A DNA stretch of 23,355 bases from Haplosporangium gracile (taxonomy: Eukaryota; Mortierellomycota; Mortierellomycetes; Mortierellales; Mortierellaceae), in assembly GCA_015499985.1 (NCBI GenBank), contig JAAAUF010000033.1:1-23355 (forward strand), written 5' to 3'. The notes below the pieces were generated by a model. That model was not told the origin of the DNA. It did not search any database and saw only the letters and a program-made list of their open reading frames with translations. The stretch's first letter is position 1. Each line of letters starts with the position of its first letter. Positions 1 through 9,961 of the stretch are shown one piece after another. The position numbers and the translations under genes are program-made.

Positions 1-28
1 AATTCCATTCTCAATGTCACAAAGGAGG

Positions 29-61
<33 letters not shown>

Positions 62-120
62 AAAAAAAAAAAAGATGCGCGCGAAAAAATAAAATACACA
101 AAAAAAAAGTCTAAGCTATT
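1..120. repeat. Poly(A)-rich tract downstream of the PPR gene
   Basis: Two adenine runs of about 20 bases each (about 29-48 and 52-73), separated by GAG, lie in a generally A-rich stretch just past the stop codon of the minus-strand PPR gene. On the transcribed strand this is T-rich, as is common near 3' ends. An apparent lysine-rich reading frame here is only the translation of the A-tract. Confidence 0.8.
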
Positions 121-3100
121 TTACAATGTTGCAGATGCAGCAACGGCTCTAGGAGAAGTCGACGACGATGATGACAACGATGATGATGGTGGTGATGACG
201 ATGCTGTTGATGTTGATGTGTTGCTGTTGTTGCTGTTGTTGATGTTGTTGAGTGCGGCTGTGGTTTGTTTCCGTGAGATCTTAGTCTGATAACGTGTCCA
301 CTCCTTCGCCAGGTCGGGTCCGCCTTTCTCAATGGCCAGGTTGATCGACTTGACACCTCCCAACAGGCCCTGGTACTCCTTCAGAATCTTGACAGTGGCG
401 ATGTTGGGCTTGAGCGGCGCCAAAATAGACACTCTAGACTGGGAGTCAGCCTTAGAGCCAGAAACTGCCCGCGGCTTGGCGAAAAAGGAATCCAACGTCT
501 TTCGAGCAGTCTTGAGATCCTGATGAGAAATAAGGCTTGCCAGGTACGCGTTGAAGCCTTCGATCCCGATCGGGATGGAGTGTTTCCGGATCCATTGGAA
601 GCTAGATTTCAACCGCTCGAGGCGATCCTCCACATGCTTACTGGGGTGGGAGGACTGGGCCTTGAAAGGCTCCTCCGGTAGAGTCACGTCCATGTCACGA
701 CGTTCCAACAGCGGGTCAAGAAACTCTTGGTGTCGCAAGAGTTGCTGGATCATCACCCTTTGTCTGCCTTTGAACTCCAGATACTTAGTGGGCGTGTCGA
801 CGCTGCTCCCTCCACGACGGTCCAGCTCTCCAGGCAACGACATATCAGAGCCACGAACACTACTCTGACCAAGTCTCAAGCCCAGACCCAGGCCTCCCAT
901 GCCCGGCTTATGCCTCATAGGAGTGAAATCCCAATCGTTGCCTGCAAGTTGCATTGCCGTCCTCTCGGCTTCCTGCTGACTCTGCCTGGCCTCACGAGAC
1001 GACAGAGGGACTTGGCGAGCAGCCTTGGCGACTTGCTCGAAGGCAAGGGCAAGGACGGATCTCTCCCTCGAGTCGATGGTGATCTCAAAATGCTTTCCAA
1101 AAGGAGTGTCACGCCTCGACCCATCCTCGTCCAGATATCGTACCATCGAGGTCCAAGCCTTCCAGACATCCTCTCGAACAAGTTGGTCCTTTGAGTTTGC
1201 TTTGGCTCGCATGACCCCGACGTTCGCCAGGGCAATAGGACCGTCCTCCATGATCTTGTTTTTTCGGACGCCGGCGATATCCCGATCAATCCACTCTCCC
1301 GACTGAGCGTAGAGCAGCTCGTACACACGTTCAGCAGCCTCGGGCAGTCGGTCCAACTTCCAGATCAGGTCTATGACGTCTTGCTCCTTCGGCTTGGCAT
1401 CTTTGTGTCGGTTCATCATCTCGTACAAACTCCGCTCGGCCATCGATAGCTTGCTCTTGCTCAGGTAATGCTGAAACAGTTGGCGGTAAAGCGTTGTCGG
1501 TACGACCGTCCCCAGAGGGACCTCGCCTGGTTTCAGCCCTGTGCCAGACCGCCACATCTCGTTAAGAGTCTTCAGGGCCAACAGGGGTTCGTCCTGTCTC
1601 AGATGGTACTCGAAAAGACTGATCCATGTCCTTGGATTGGGGGTATAAATATAAGGACTGCTCCGCATCAGATTCAACACCCGACGAGCCCCGGTAACGT
1701 TCTCCTGTGCCAAGAATCCGCTTATTAGCAGCTCGAAGGTCTTTGCCGTTGGAGACAGCTCCTGACGCGTCATGAACTGGATAATGTTCATGGCCCTAAA
1801 CATCCACTCCCTGGAGACAGAAGCGTTGTCGACACCGTAGGATCCAACCTTTTTGGGCGCAAAGATAGAAACTTGACGAATGCACGCGCTCATAAAGGGC
1901 TCCATCATCCGCGGGGAAACCTCGAACCCCTGACGTGCGTACTCCCCCAGCCAGAAATGAGCCTTGTTGAGATCCAAGTCGTGGAGAGAAGTGTCGATGA
2001 GGATACGATACGTCTGCTGGTCCGGCGCGGTTCCTGTTTTGATCATCTGTTCCATGAACTCCTCGGCCTGGTTCTGGCCCTTGTGAAGTCCGATCGCCTT
2101 CAAAAGAGTGTTGTACTGGGTCACTGTAGGGTGAGGCCCGGCGGTCTTGAGATAGCGTAGAGTCGACTCCATCCGAACAAACTGCTTCATGGACCCAAGC
2201 TCGCTCAAGTAAGACGTGTAGACGTCCAAAGGGATCGGATGTGGGTAGCGCTTGTGCAGGGTCAAGAAGAGTAGTCCTGCTCTGTCGGATCGGTACAGCT
2301 TGACAAACATCTTGGCGAGAAGGTGGATCGTTCTTGAATTGGGCGCGCCAAAGTCAGAGGAGCTAAAGTCGAATCCAGACGACCGATAACGCGTCAATAG
2401 GGTTTGGGCGATGTTGAATCCGGTCCTCCAGTCCTTGAGCTCCTCGCATCGCCTCAGGATGACATTGTAGTCTTGGGTGGTAAAATGTCTTGGTTGCGCT
2501 GGTTCCGTCGCTCCTGCGGGCAAACTTGAAATGGTAGGTGTCGGCTCGGCGGTTCGCTGGAAATAGTGAGCTTGGTCCAGCTTGACGAGCTTGTACAACT
2601 GGTTTCCGGCCGGCAGCTTCGCGCCTCCTTGCTTCCCTCTGATCAAAAGTATGGCGTCGATGATTGCAAGCCTGGCGGGTCCCTCTTCCAGCAACTGGTT
2701 CATGTGCGCCACGCGTTGTTGCTGCTTCAGGATGTACGGCCGGCGAATCGACATGAGGCTGTTCCGCTTTTTAATGCTCTGTTTCAACCTAAGGTTGCCC
2801 ATCCGTCTCGCCGACGCGGCCCGCCCAGGATAAGACGTTGTCCGCGAGTGCCCTAGAAATTCCGTGATTCCCAAGAACCGGACCCGACGTGGGTGTGCCT
2901 TGGTAGGGTAGTAATGGATGTGGTGATACTGGGCCGGTTGAGCGCCTTCCTGGCCTTTCTTCACACCAATCCTTCGCCTGCTTTTCCGCCTTGTCATCCT
3001 GAAGCGTCCACCCTGGCTCGCGAATCCAGATGGTAATCCGTTGAGTCCCAAAAGTTGCGAAGAGTGTTGAGGTTGTGATCGCTGCATGAGCTTGAGTTGC

Positions 3101-3720
3101 CGTTGGAGCCTTGTACCGTGCATACCAGCCATATGCCGCCGTCTCCGGCCTAAACGAGCCACCAGACTGGGATCGTTGTACTTGGCGACTTGAGCAAGGG
3201 TTGATGTAGTTAGACTATTGGGTGGTAACGAGGATGACGCTGTGGTGGGTGATGTGTTTGTTGCTGACGTGGTAGGACGTGGTATTGACGAGGCTGAGGG
3301 CGTTCGAGTTGAAGGAGATCCTGAGATTGAAAATAATTTGTAGGTCCTGGAGCTAGTCCCAAATTCGCGCTTTGCTATCGCTGTTGGTTTGGGCGACCCC
3401 GAGGCGAACAAGGCTAATGAACTAAGTCGACGACTACAGGTTCTCCGGAACTGCGATGATGCTGACGACGGTGTCCGTTCTCCCACGCGAAGAGTCGTCC
3501 AATGTGGTGATGAGAAGCAAGAAGTTGTATGCCTGGCTTGGTAGTGTGAAGAATGAACGCGGTTGTAATGAGACTGAGGCCGGCGGTGTGGACAGAGATG
3601 AATTTGGATACGATTCGCGCTGCTCTGCCTGGATCGTGCTCCTGTTGTTGTCAGAGTAGGATGTCCGAGCAAGGGTCGAGCCAGTGGACACGTTGCCTTT
3701 AGTAGCCTCCTGATGTCCAT
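121..3720 (-). CDS. Mitochondrial pentatricopeptide-repeat (PPR) protein
   Basis: A single uninterrupted frame of 1199 residues. The N-terminus (MDIRRLLKATCPLARPLLG) and the next 150 residues are rich in Arg, Ser and Thr and poor in acidic residues, as expected of a mitochondrial presequence. Residues from about 420 to 830 contain degenerate 35-residue helical-hairpin repeats, recognisable at TVTQYNTLLKAIG, PDQQTYRILIDTSL, SPTAKTFELLISGFLAQENV and NPRTWISLFEYHL. The family binds organellar RNA and acts in processing, stability or translation of mitochondrial transcripts; the RNA target cannot be told from sequence. The C-terminus (about 1150-1199) is low-complexity Asn/Ser/Thr and Ser/Pro, encoded by trinucleotide-repeat-like DNA. 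The first ATG of the frame is taken as the start. The next gene leftward of its promoter, bS18m, is also mitochondrial. I cannot assign a named yeast orthologue. Confidence 0.88.
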   Translation of the reverse strand: MDIRRLLKATCPLARPLLGHPTLTTTGARSRQSSANRIQIHLCPHRRPQSHYNRVHSSHYQARHTTSCFSSPHWTTLRVGERTPSSASSQFRRTCSRRLSSLALFASGSPKPTAIAKREFGTSSRTYKLFSISGSPSTRTPSASSIPRPTTSATNTSPTTASSSLPPNSLTTSTLAQVAKYNDPSLVARLGRRRRHMAGMHGTRLQRQLKLMQRSQPQHSSQLLGLNGLPSGFASQGGRFRMTRRKSRRRIGVKKGQEGAQPAQYHHIHYYPTKAHPRRVRFLGITEFLGHSRTTSYPGRAASARRMGNLRLKQSIKKRNSLMSIRRPYILKQQQRVAHMNQLLEEGPARLAIIDAILLIRGKQGGAKLPAGNQLYKLVKLDQAHYFQRTAEPTPTISSLPAGATEPAQPRHFTTQDYNVILRRCEELKDWRTGFNIAQTLLTRYRSSGFDFSSSDFGAPNSRTIHLLAKMFVKLYRSDRAGLLFLTLHKRYPHPIPLDVYTSYLSELGSMKQFVRMESTLRYLKTAGPHPTVTQYNTLLKAIGLHKGQNQAEEFMEQMIKTGTAPDQQTYRILIDTSLHDLDLNKAHFWLGEYARQGFEVSPRMMEPFMSACIRQVSIFAPKKVGSYGVDNASVSREWMFRAMNIIQFMTRQELSPTAKTFELLISGFLAQENVTGARRVLNLMRSSPYIYTPNPRTWISLFEYHLRQDEPLLALKTLNEMWRSGTGLKPGEVPLGTVVPTTLYRQLFQHYLSKSKLSMAERSLYEMMNRHKDAKPKEQDVIDLIWKLDRLPEAAERVYELLYAQSGEWIDRDIAGVRKNKIMEDGPIALANVGVMRAKANSKDQLVREDVWKAWTSMVRYLDEDGSRRDTPFGKHFEITIDSRERSVLALAFEQVAKAARQVPLSSREARQSQQEAERTAMQLAGNDWDFTPMRHKPGMGGLGLGLRLGQSSVRGSDMSLPGELDRRGGSSVDTPTKYLEFKGRQRVMIQQLLRHQEFLDPLLERRDMDVTLPEEPFKAQSSHPSKHVEDRLERLKSSFQWIRKHSIPIGIEGFNAYLASLISHQDLKTARKTLDSFFAKPRAVSGSKADSQSRVSILAPLKPNIATVKILKEYQGLLGGVKSINLAIEKGGPDLAKEWTRYQTKISRKQTTAALNNINNSNNSNTSTSTASSSPPSSSLSSSSSTSPRAVAASATL

Positions 3721-4379
3721 GGTTCGTTATAAAAGAGTGTTTCCAGCGTCTGTTCCCAGAAGAATGTCGCGCTCTTTCTTTAACCAAAGTTCCGAGAAAG
3801 TAACGGGTTCGGTCCTTTTTTTGGGCACCGCGTTTAACGAGAGCAAAGAATAAAAAGAAAAAAAAGGTTTATTAGATCACTTGTTGTCAACATTAGTTAT
3901 GGTTGCATTGGTTCGAGAGGGAAGAGGGTTGTACCTTGGTGATGAAGCGCAAGGATTGAGGCGACCAAGACGTGAAGGTTGTTGGCAAGTGAGTGGTGTG
4001 AAAGTGGGAGGTTGGCTCGGAAGAATGTGTGCTGGTAGGGAATGGGGTGTGAAAAAAGAAAGCAGATCCCGAAGCACTTTTGACTGGCCGCTGGCAAACA
4101 CAAGCCACCATAAAATGCCATTTGCCGCATCCACAAATGGAAATTATTCACGCAACTTTTTTTGCGTTTTCTTCTTCAGGCACACAAGCAGCTTCGCAAC
4201 ACCTTTCTGATCTTCACCATGCCCCGACTTCGCCCTTGGAGAATCTCACGTCGTGCGCACGAACAATCGCAAGACTGCAATAAAAAAAAGATGATATAGT
4301 TTTATTATTTTCTAATGCCAAAGAATGATAAACAAGAAATAAGCAAAATAACAACCTCACTCCGGGCAACTCTATTTGT
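3721..4379. other. Intergenic region, PPR promoter and bS18m 3' end
   Basis: This 660-bp stretch separates two minus-strand genes. It must contain the promoter of the PPR gene and the 3' end of the ribosomal-protein gene. Short overlapping frames on both strands (about 3880-4200) lack any family resemblance. I see no RNA gene. Confidence 0.5.
4301..4306 (-). terminator. Candidate polyadenylation signal of the bS18m gene
   Basis: TTTATT on the plus strand reads AATAAA on the minus strand. It lies about 75 bases beyond the TAG stop at 4380-4382, a usual distance for a poly(A) signal. Confidence 0.45.
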
Positions 4380-5462
4380 CTAATGCAACTTGGCTGTTGG
4401 GCTAATGATACACATAGCACGCGCACGACGGACAGCCTTGGTGACCCGGCGCTGGTTCTTGGCCGAAAGTCCAGTCTGCTCCCTTGACATGAGGCGTCCC
4501 AAGGGTGTGATGTAGTGTGAGAGGAGGGTGGCATTCTATAAAAAGCATAATGTTACACGGAGTTAGAGACGGCCCTATCTTCTATATGTCGCGGTCATAG
4601 TATCGGATGTTCAACAAAGGAACATAGCAAGTACCTTGTACTCGACGACAGGATTCAACTTCAGGATCTTGAGCTGGTCAACAGGCTTGGGAGGGGGAGC
4701 GTATGTGGTGGGCTTGGAGTCGTTCAAGTCTGACGGTTTGTAGATCTAAGTTTCGACATAGAAATAGACCTTGTCAATCGTTTGTTGTATTTGTAGCACA
4801 AAGATCCATGATGCTGCCCTTGTGAATCCTGTATCCTGTTGCAGTGTTCCTTACATCTCCTCTGTGAAAGTTTCCGCGAGCCATTCTGAACTGCTCATTT
4901 GCAACCGACCCTGATGTTTCTATGAGACCCAATTGAAGAAAAAATAAGGCATTGTTAGATTGTGGGTCGACAGGCCCATACCACATTTTGTGAGCACTAC
5001 AACAATAAATCAGAATTTGCTTCTTGGACAAAACAACTTACGAGAGTTGATGGAGTTGGCGATAATGTTCAACAAGGAATCGGCATCTATCGTGGTTCAA
5101 TGAAAGGTAAAGTGGGTTGTATGTTGCTGTTAGATCTCTGTGGGAGTGTTGGCGATCTCCGAAAGAGTTAAATCGCGTCCTGTACGACTGGTGAACTCTG
5201 CCGGTGTGAACGGCTCTTCTTTCTATTCCAATGCAAGTGTCCATGCAAGTGTCGATTGTTTCCCTTGTTTCGAGAAGTCGTGAAAGGGTCGCTGACTGCC
5301 GTTGTTCTTACGATGGCGAGACTCCTCTTGTTCACCGGCATCGTCGGATTTGAAGCGGCGGGCAACGAAGTTGTGGGGGGAGACGGCGGAGGTGCCTCCG
5401 ACCTTTGGCACAAGGGACTTGAGCGACTTGGCAGCTGTGTTTCTGTAGATGGATGCGAGCAT
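4380..5462 (-). CDS. RSM18: Mitochondrial small-subunit ribosomal protein bS18m, five exons
   Basis: Exons, in transcript order, are 5462-5312, 5086-5042, 4919-4855, 4745-4635 and 4535-4380. Introns of 225, 122, 109 and 99 bp all begin GT and end AG, and phases match at every junction (1, 1, 0, 0). The spliced product is 175 aa. The first 40 residues (MLASIYRNTAAKSLKSLVPK...) form a basic, Ser-rich mitochondrial targeting sequence, with a likely cleavage near ARRF. The last exon carries the bS18 core: LLSHYITPLGRLMSREQTGL followed by SAKNQRRVTKAVRRARAM, which matches the TGLSxKxQRxxxxAxxRAR signature of the family. The protein sits on the platform of the mitoribosomal small subunit next to bS6 and helps bind 16S-like rRNA. 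The last intron has a CTAAC branch-like site about 35 bases before its acceptor. The linking segment IYKPSDLNDSKPTTYAPPPK is typical of the fungal protein. Confidence is high for identity and slightly lower for exact exon edges. Confidence 0.9.
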
Positions 5463-7244
5463 GGTTGGTCGGTGATGTGATCGGAGTGAGAGAAGAAAGG
5501 GGGTATTGAGTGTGAGCGTGTGAGGGATGGGCGGGACTGGCGTGGAGGAGGGGGGGAATGCAGAGGGGATCAGCAACGGCATAAACGAGCTGTCGGGGAG
5601 CATTGTCTCTGTGGCTTGTGTAAATCCAAACAGGTTCATCCCCGACAGTCACATTTCCCTCGGAGAACACTTAGAAACTCATATTAAACGACTCTTCACC
5701 CACACCCTACCCGACCCTCCTCTACTCTCCTTTTCCACCTCGTCTGTCTCCCTCATCCCCTCATCAAATCTATGTTGTCTAAGGAGCAGTAGTAAAGGTA
5801 ACAACTAGCGCTGTAATCATGATTGTTGCTGTTCGAACGCCTTTTTCGTTGTTTTGACCACTAACTAATAGAACCTCGCGAGTCTCTTTTGTTTTTTTAG
5901 TCTTCGTTAGTCTTATGAATAACAATTAACCAAGTATTTCACTTTCGACAAACAACTCTTACCTTGCAGAGAAATACACTGCCAAAAACACAATGTTATT
6001 AGGTTTATAAACCTCCTCCTTGGACTTACTGCTGTCGTAAAACACAAAAGTGTTGCAAAGGAGCCCTACACATAAAAGCACCCACTACCTGCCTTTCCGT
6101 CTTTTACACGCGAGGCAACTTTTCTTAGCGTTCTGTAATGAAGAGGCCGAGTCGGCTTTGTGTACGAGACACAATTCAGAGTTAATGGTCTTTGTTGTCT
6201 AGGAAAAAAAGGGGACAAACCCTTCTTTTTTGAACTGCCTTTTCTTCGTACCGCTGATCCTGTTGCAGCCACTACCACAGGTAAAAGATGCGACAAACAA
6301 GCAAGACGAGTACATGTCATCTGTTAGAAAAGTGGAGTGTATAGCCAAGGCTTTCATGGAGCCGTAAAAATATGGTAAAATAAATAAAAAAAAACGCTCG
6401 TATTCATATCTCTCTTCTGCTCTACAAGACCTCTCTTATTTTGTCTATTTCCTCCTATGTCCCTTCTCCCTCGCTCTCTTTTCCGGCCTTACCTCTCTTC
6501 CCTCTCCCTCCCTCCCTCCCTCTCTCTCTCCTTATGTTGCCTAGGATAAAGTATATGAAAGCAGGCGATAATAAGTAAAGTAGAAATAAAATAACAAGCC
6601 TCTAGTGCCCATAACCCGCCTACTCTCGTTACCCTTTTCTTCATCAAAGCACATTCATTCTTCTTTTTAAAACAATTATTGAACCCAGGAAACCATTTCA
6701 ACCACCCACATGTAAAAATCAAAAGGAGAATGTGGAGATGAAAATTAAAAGATACTCTCTCAAATGCCTATTTGTGGGTAGCATAGTTTTCTTGATCAGT
6801 TCTTCTCTAATCTCTTTGAAAATTATTCAGTTCCTAGGATTGTTTAATACAAATCCACTTTAAAGTCTAACATGACCAAAACTATTGCCTTTTGAGTATG
6901 TGTTCGTAAGGACACCTTTTCACTCTCTCACTCGCCCAAGACCCCTCCATTCGCCTACCAAAAGCATACTTTTCAGGACCGGTCAAGCATGATTGTCTAC
7001 ATCAGCAACAAGACGAGTACAATGTGTAAATTGTCACACATGGCAAGTTTTTTTGAAAGTTTCAACATGGCACAGCAGTGCATGTAAGCTGCATGTTCTT
7101 TTTTGCGAAAATCCCTTTTCAGAGACTCACACTCCTCCCTTGCCTCCTTCAACTACACCACTCCTAATACCGCACACAAATCCACAACACAATAAGCAAC
7201 CACAATGTACTCCTCACTCTATCACAAAACAATAATACTCAACA
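5463..7244. other. 1.8-kb intergenic region upstream of the ISG12-like array
   Basis: It contains the 5' flank of bS18m (about 5463-5800), an A/T-rich middle and the promoter of the first array copy. Short frames on both strands show no conserved domain or coding-like codon pattern. The string AGACGAGTAC occurs twice (about 6304 and 7011), followed by ATGT or AATGTG; its meaning is unclear. Confidence 0.5.
6411..6533 (+). repeat. Long polypyrimidine tract
   Basis: About 120 bases are almost wholly C and T on the plus strand, ending in repeated CCCT and CT units (about 6500-6532). Pyrimidine tracts of this kind are common in fungal promoters and could form a triplex. No gene start lies immediately downstream, so its role is not clear. 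Confidence 0.7.
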
Positions 7245-7541
7245 ATGCAAGTTATCACAGCTGGAGCCTCTATTGTCGCTGGAGCCGCATTGTCCGTAGT
7301 TACTATTCTTTATACAGTAGGGACAGCTGACTTTACCACAGGAGGAGTCGTTGCTAGATCTTGGGCTGCCTCCTTCATGGCAACCTACGGAGGGAGCGTT
7401 GCCGTAGGATCTGCCTGTGCGACTCTCCAGTCCATCGGAGTGGTCGGTCTTGGAGCGGCTGGAAACGTAGATTCAGCTACTGTAGGAGGAGTAGCTGCAG
7501 GAGTAGTGGTCGTTGGCGTGGATGGAATTAAGGGCGAGTAG
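7245..7541 (+). CDS. ISG12/IFI6-like small hydrophobic protein, array copy 1
   Basis: 98 aa, rich in Gly, Ala and Val. The family core lies at about residues 38-70 (ARSWAASFMATYGG, then SVAVGSACATLQSIGVVGLG), matching the GG-x-ASGS-x-x-A-x-LQSxGAxG pattern of animal IFI27/IFI6 proteins. Hydrophobic stretches flank the core, so a small membrane protein is expected; animal relatives are found in mitochondria, ER or nuclear envelope. The DNA of the core is nearly identical to copies 2 and 3, so these three are recent duplicates. The N-terminus differs from the other copies (MQVITAGASIVAG), and an out-of-frame ATG at 7205 lies in the leader. After the stop, a Gly/Asp-coding stretch in another frame (about 7604-7660) looks like the remnant of an acidic tail. 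Function in a fungus is unknown. Confidence 0.75.
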   Translation: MQVITAGASIVAGAALSVVTILYTVGTADFTTGGVVARSWAASFMATYGGSVAVGSACATLQSIGVVGLGAAGNVDSATVGGVAAGVVVVGVDGIKGE

Positions 7542-8625
7542 GTCGCTGACGCGCCTTGTGCGAAGGCGACTTAAGAGACGAAGGAAAAGTTGCAAGTGCA
7601 TGAGACGGTGGTGACGAAGGGGACGGTGGTGACGGTGGTGGTGTGGGAGGAAACGACTGAAATGCGTCTGGTGGTACCAGAAAGGTCTGAAGTATGATGG
7701 TCGAAACCCACGACAAGGAATTCTTTGATTTTTCTCTTATAGTAGCCGTCTAACGAAGCGAGGCTGGGGTAGAGCTCTCGGACTTTTTTTTTTTTTTTTT
7801 TTTTCGTTCCAGAAGCGGCTTAATAGTCCTGCCCCTGAAGATGGCGAGTGAAATTTCGATCCCTTTTTTCTTTTTGCTAAAATGGTGTGCGACAATCAAC
7901 AAATAAGACGCCTTGTTCAGTCGACCAGTTTCTCGGACCTTTCCTTCGTAGTTCCTATGAGCCACATACATCGTTCTTCCTCGCCATTGTTACTCCTCCC
8001 TCCTCCCATCATCGAACAAACCAACATGACACCATAGCATATTCAGTCAAGGCGATGTAGAACTCGATCGTTCTTTCCTCCTTTTCCATTGTTCACTCTC
8101 TTGCCTTACATCGGAAATTTCTCTGTTACCAATTTGCCAAATGGATAATCACTACTGGCAGACGAACAGTTAGTGTGCGCATTGTCCCTGTACCTTGTGC
8201 CAATCCATACACGGGCATCCCAACAGTCGCACACTTCGTTTATCACCTTAGACTCCATTGCTCCTTCGCCCCACGCCCTATTGTCGCCCTCTTCAGTAGC
8301 AGTTTTCGGCGCACTTTTCAGAATGAGCCAAGCATGATTATCTGCAGCACCAACAGGATACCAATGCAAAATCAACGCCATGCACAAGACATGCCTTTTT
8401 TCTTTACCGCATGATTTTTTTTTGATACCCACAGCAAAGCATAGCAATTCATGCACGCCACTCATCATTTTTCGCATATAAACTCTTTTTGACCTCACAC
8501 ACTCTTCTCTCCTCTCTTTTCACTCCCTCTCTCATCCCTTACCACCCTTGACACAACACAAAACGTCATAGTAAAAAGTACTCACAACCTTTTCACACGC
8601 TTTATCACAACAACAAACCTCATCA
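7542..8625. other. Intergenic region between array copies 1 and 2
   Basis: It holds the decayed tail of copy 1, a run of 21 thymines at 7784-7804, other shorter T-runs, and the promoter and leader of copy 2. That leader is pyrimidine-rich at about 8495-8550 and then A/C-rich up to the ATG. I see no further gene. Confidence 0.55.
8476..8482 (+). promoter_or_regulatory. TATA-like box of array copy 2
   Basis: ATATAAA lies 144-150 bases before the ATG at 8626, followed by a C/T-rich stretch and an A/C-rich leader. The layout recurs before other array copies. Confidence 0.4.
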
Positions 8626-8928
8626 ATGCACCCCGTCGCAGTTGGAGCCGCCGCCGTCGTCGTTGGAGCCGTCACATTGCCCGTTGCGATTCCTGCAGCA
8701 GTTGGAGCGCTTGGCTTTGGCGCAGGAGGAATTGTCGCCGGATCTTGGGCTGCCTCTTTCATGGCGACTTATGGAGGGAGCGTCGCCGTAGGATCTGCCT
8801 GCGCGACTCTCCAGTCCATCGGAGCCGCCGGCCTTGGAGCGGCCGGAACTACATTTGCCGCCGCTGCAGGAGGAGCTGCCGCTGCAGGAGCGGCGGCGGC
8901 GGGGTCGAGTGGAAGTAAAAACGAATAG
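8626..8928 (+). CDS. ISG12/IFI6-like small hydrophobic protein, array copy 2
   Basis: 100 aa and the best-preserved member. An N-terminal hydrophobic segment (about 4-30) is followed by GFGAGGIVAGSWAASFMATY, the core GGSVAVGSACATLQSIGAAG at 50-69, and an Ala/Gly-rich end at 77-93. The family role in animals is interferon-induced and linked to apoptosis and membrane stability; the fungal role is unknown. After the TAG stop the same frame stays open for 68 further codons, to a TGA at 9133-9135, with a Lys/Glu/Ser/Thr-rich content. A TATA-like box and a pyrimidine-rich leader precede the gene. Confidence 0.82.
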   Translation: MHPVAVGAAAVVVGAVTLPVAIPAAVGALGFGAGGIVAGSWAASFMATYGGSVAVGSACATLQSIGAAGLGAAGTTFAAAAGGAAAAGAAAAGSSGSKNE

Positions 8929-9110
8929 GTCGTTGGTGTACCTACTACCGAGGCGGAGAAAAAAACAACAACAAAGTCTCCGAAGCTACTAGAAAGTCCC
9001 GAAAAAACGCTGGAAGACGGCCACACCAAAAAATCATTGCTTTTTTCAAGCAAACGGCGAGCAATGCGAAGAAGTGATGGAGGTTTTCTGATTGTTGTTC
9101 CCAAAGTGTC

Positions 9111-9143
9111 TTCGCCAACAAAAAATATGCTCTGAAATAAAAA
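9111..9143 (+). promoter_or_regulatory. Shared 3'-UTR element with poly(A) signal, copy 2
   Basis: TTCGCCAACAAAAAATATGC is followed at once by TCTGAAATAAA, which contains AATAAA (9136-9141). Close relatives lie after other array copies, at about 12190, 13291, 16178 and 17226. Confidence 0.5.
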
Positions 9144-9205
9144 AATAAGTCAGCTGATGATGTCCAAAAAAAAAATCGTTGTCGAACCTCCCCCCTCTCT
9201 TATTC

Positions 9206-9212
9206 TATATTA
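9206..9212 (+). promoter_or_regulatory. TATA-like box of array copy 3
   Basis: TATATTA lies about 195 bases before the ATG at 9404, just upstream of a T-run and a C/T-rich leader, as before other copies. Confidence 0.3.
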
Positions 9213-9403
9213 ACCCAAAAAGGCATGCACACATGGGTCATTTTTTTTTATTTGACTCCAGACACTTACACGCTTCTCTCTTCCTTTCTCCTTCGTCTTT
9301 CGCCTCCACCACCATAACACCACCTTTGATAGCACAAAAATTCACAGCACAAAAGCAATCACAACATTCCACACCACATAACACTCATCAACTACCTTCG
9401 ACA

Positions 9404-9961
9404 ATGCCTTGGGACCACCTCGCGACTGGAACAGCCGTTATCATGGGAGTCGTCGTATTACCCGCGGCAATTCCTTTGGTAGTAGGGGCAGCTGGCTTTG
9501 GCGCAGGAGGAGTTGTCGCTGGATCTTGGGCTGCCTCCTTCATGGCGTCTTATGGAGGGAGCGTCGCCGTAGGGTCTGCTTGCGCGACTCTCCATCGGAG
9601 CCGCCGGTCTTGGAACGGCCGGAACTACAATTGCCGGTCTCGTAGGAGGAATGACTGCAGGAGCAGGGGTGGCGGCTGTGGCTACGGGTATGAGCAAAAA
9701 GACCGCCGATGCATCAACTTCTACTGAGACGCCCGAGGGAGGCGATGGAAACGATGTAGAAGACGATGGAGATGATGAAGAAGACGAAGATGAGACAGAC
9801 GATGGAGACGGAAATGGTGGGCTATGGTTGCGACGGAGACAACAGATGAGCAAGAAGAAAAGACATCAAAGTTACTGATGACACCAAAATGGGACGACAT
9901 TCACGCCAAGGAAATCGATGCATTTTTCCAGCATACGACGGCCGAAGTCATGAAGTGGTAG
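9404..9961 (+). pseudogene. ISG12/IFI6-like array copy 3, broken by two frameshifts
   Basis: It starts MPWDHLATGTAVIMGVV and keeps the core as far as GGSVAVGSACATL. After base 9592, five bases present in copies 1 and 2 (between CTC and CATCGG) are missing, which shifts the frame. The frame starting ATC at 9594 continues the family as IGAAGLGTAGTTIAGLVGG and a very acidic tail (about 9740-9815, Asp/Glu/Gly). A second shift near 9815-9835 returns to the original frame, which encodes a Glu/Lys-rich stretch and the end DDIHAKEIDAFFQHTTAEVM before the TAG at 9959-9961. The three pieces together show what the ancestral full-length member looked like. An intron cannot explain the first shift, since no homologous residues are missing other than at the deletion. 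A sequencing error is possible. Confidence 0.7.

Noticed and set aside
14..289. A 91-codon frame beginning with a lysine run
   Set aside because: It is the translation of poly(A) and then of the complement of the PPR gene's C-terminus; no protein is likely.
3877..4283. Overlapping frames on both strands between the PPR and bS18m genes
   Set aside because: All are short, mutually overlapping and without any recognisable motif.
6300..7025. Repeated AGACGAGTAC string as a target-site duplication
   Set aside because: The two copies are 700 bases apart with no terminal inverted repeats or transposase between them; too little to call a mobile element.
8532..9104. Minus-strand Pro/Ala-rich frames opposite array copies
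   Set aside because: These are antisense shadows of the Gly/Ala-rich plus-strand genes, caused by their biased codons.
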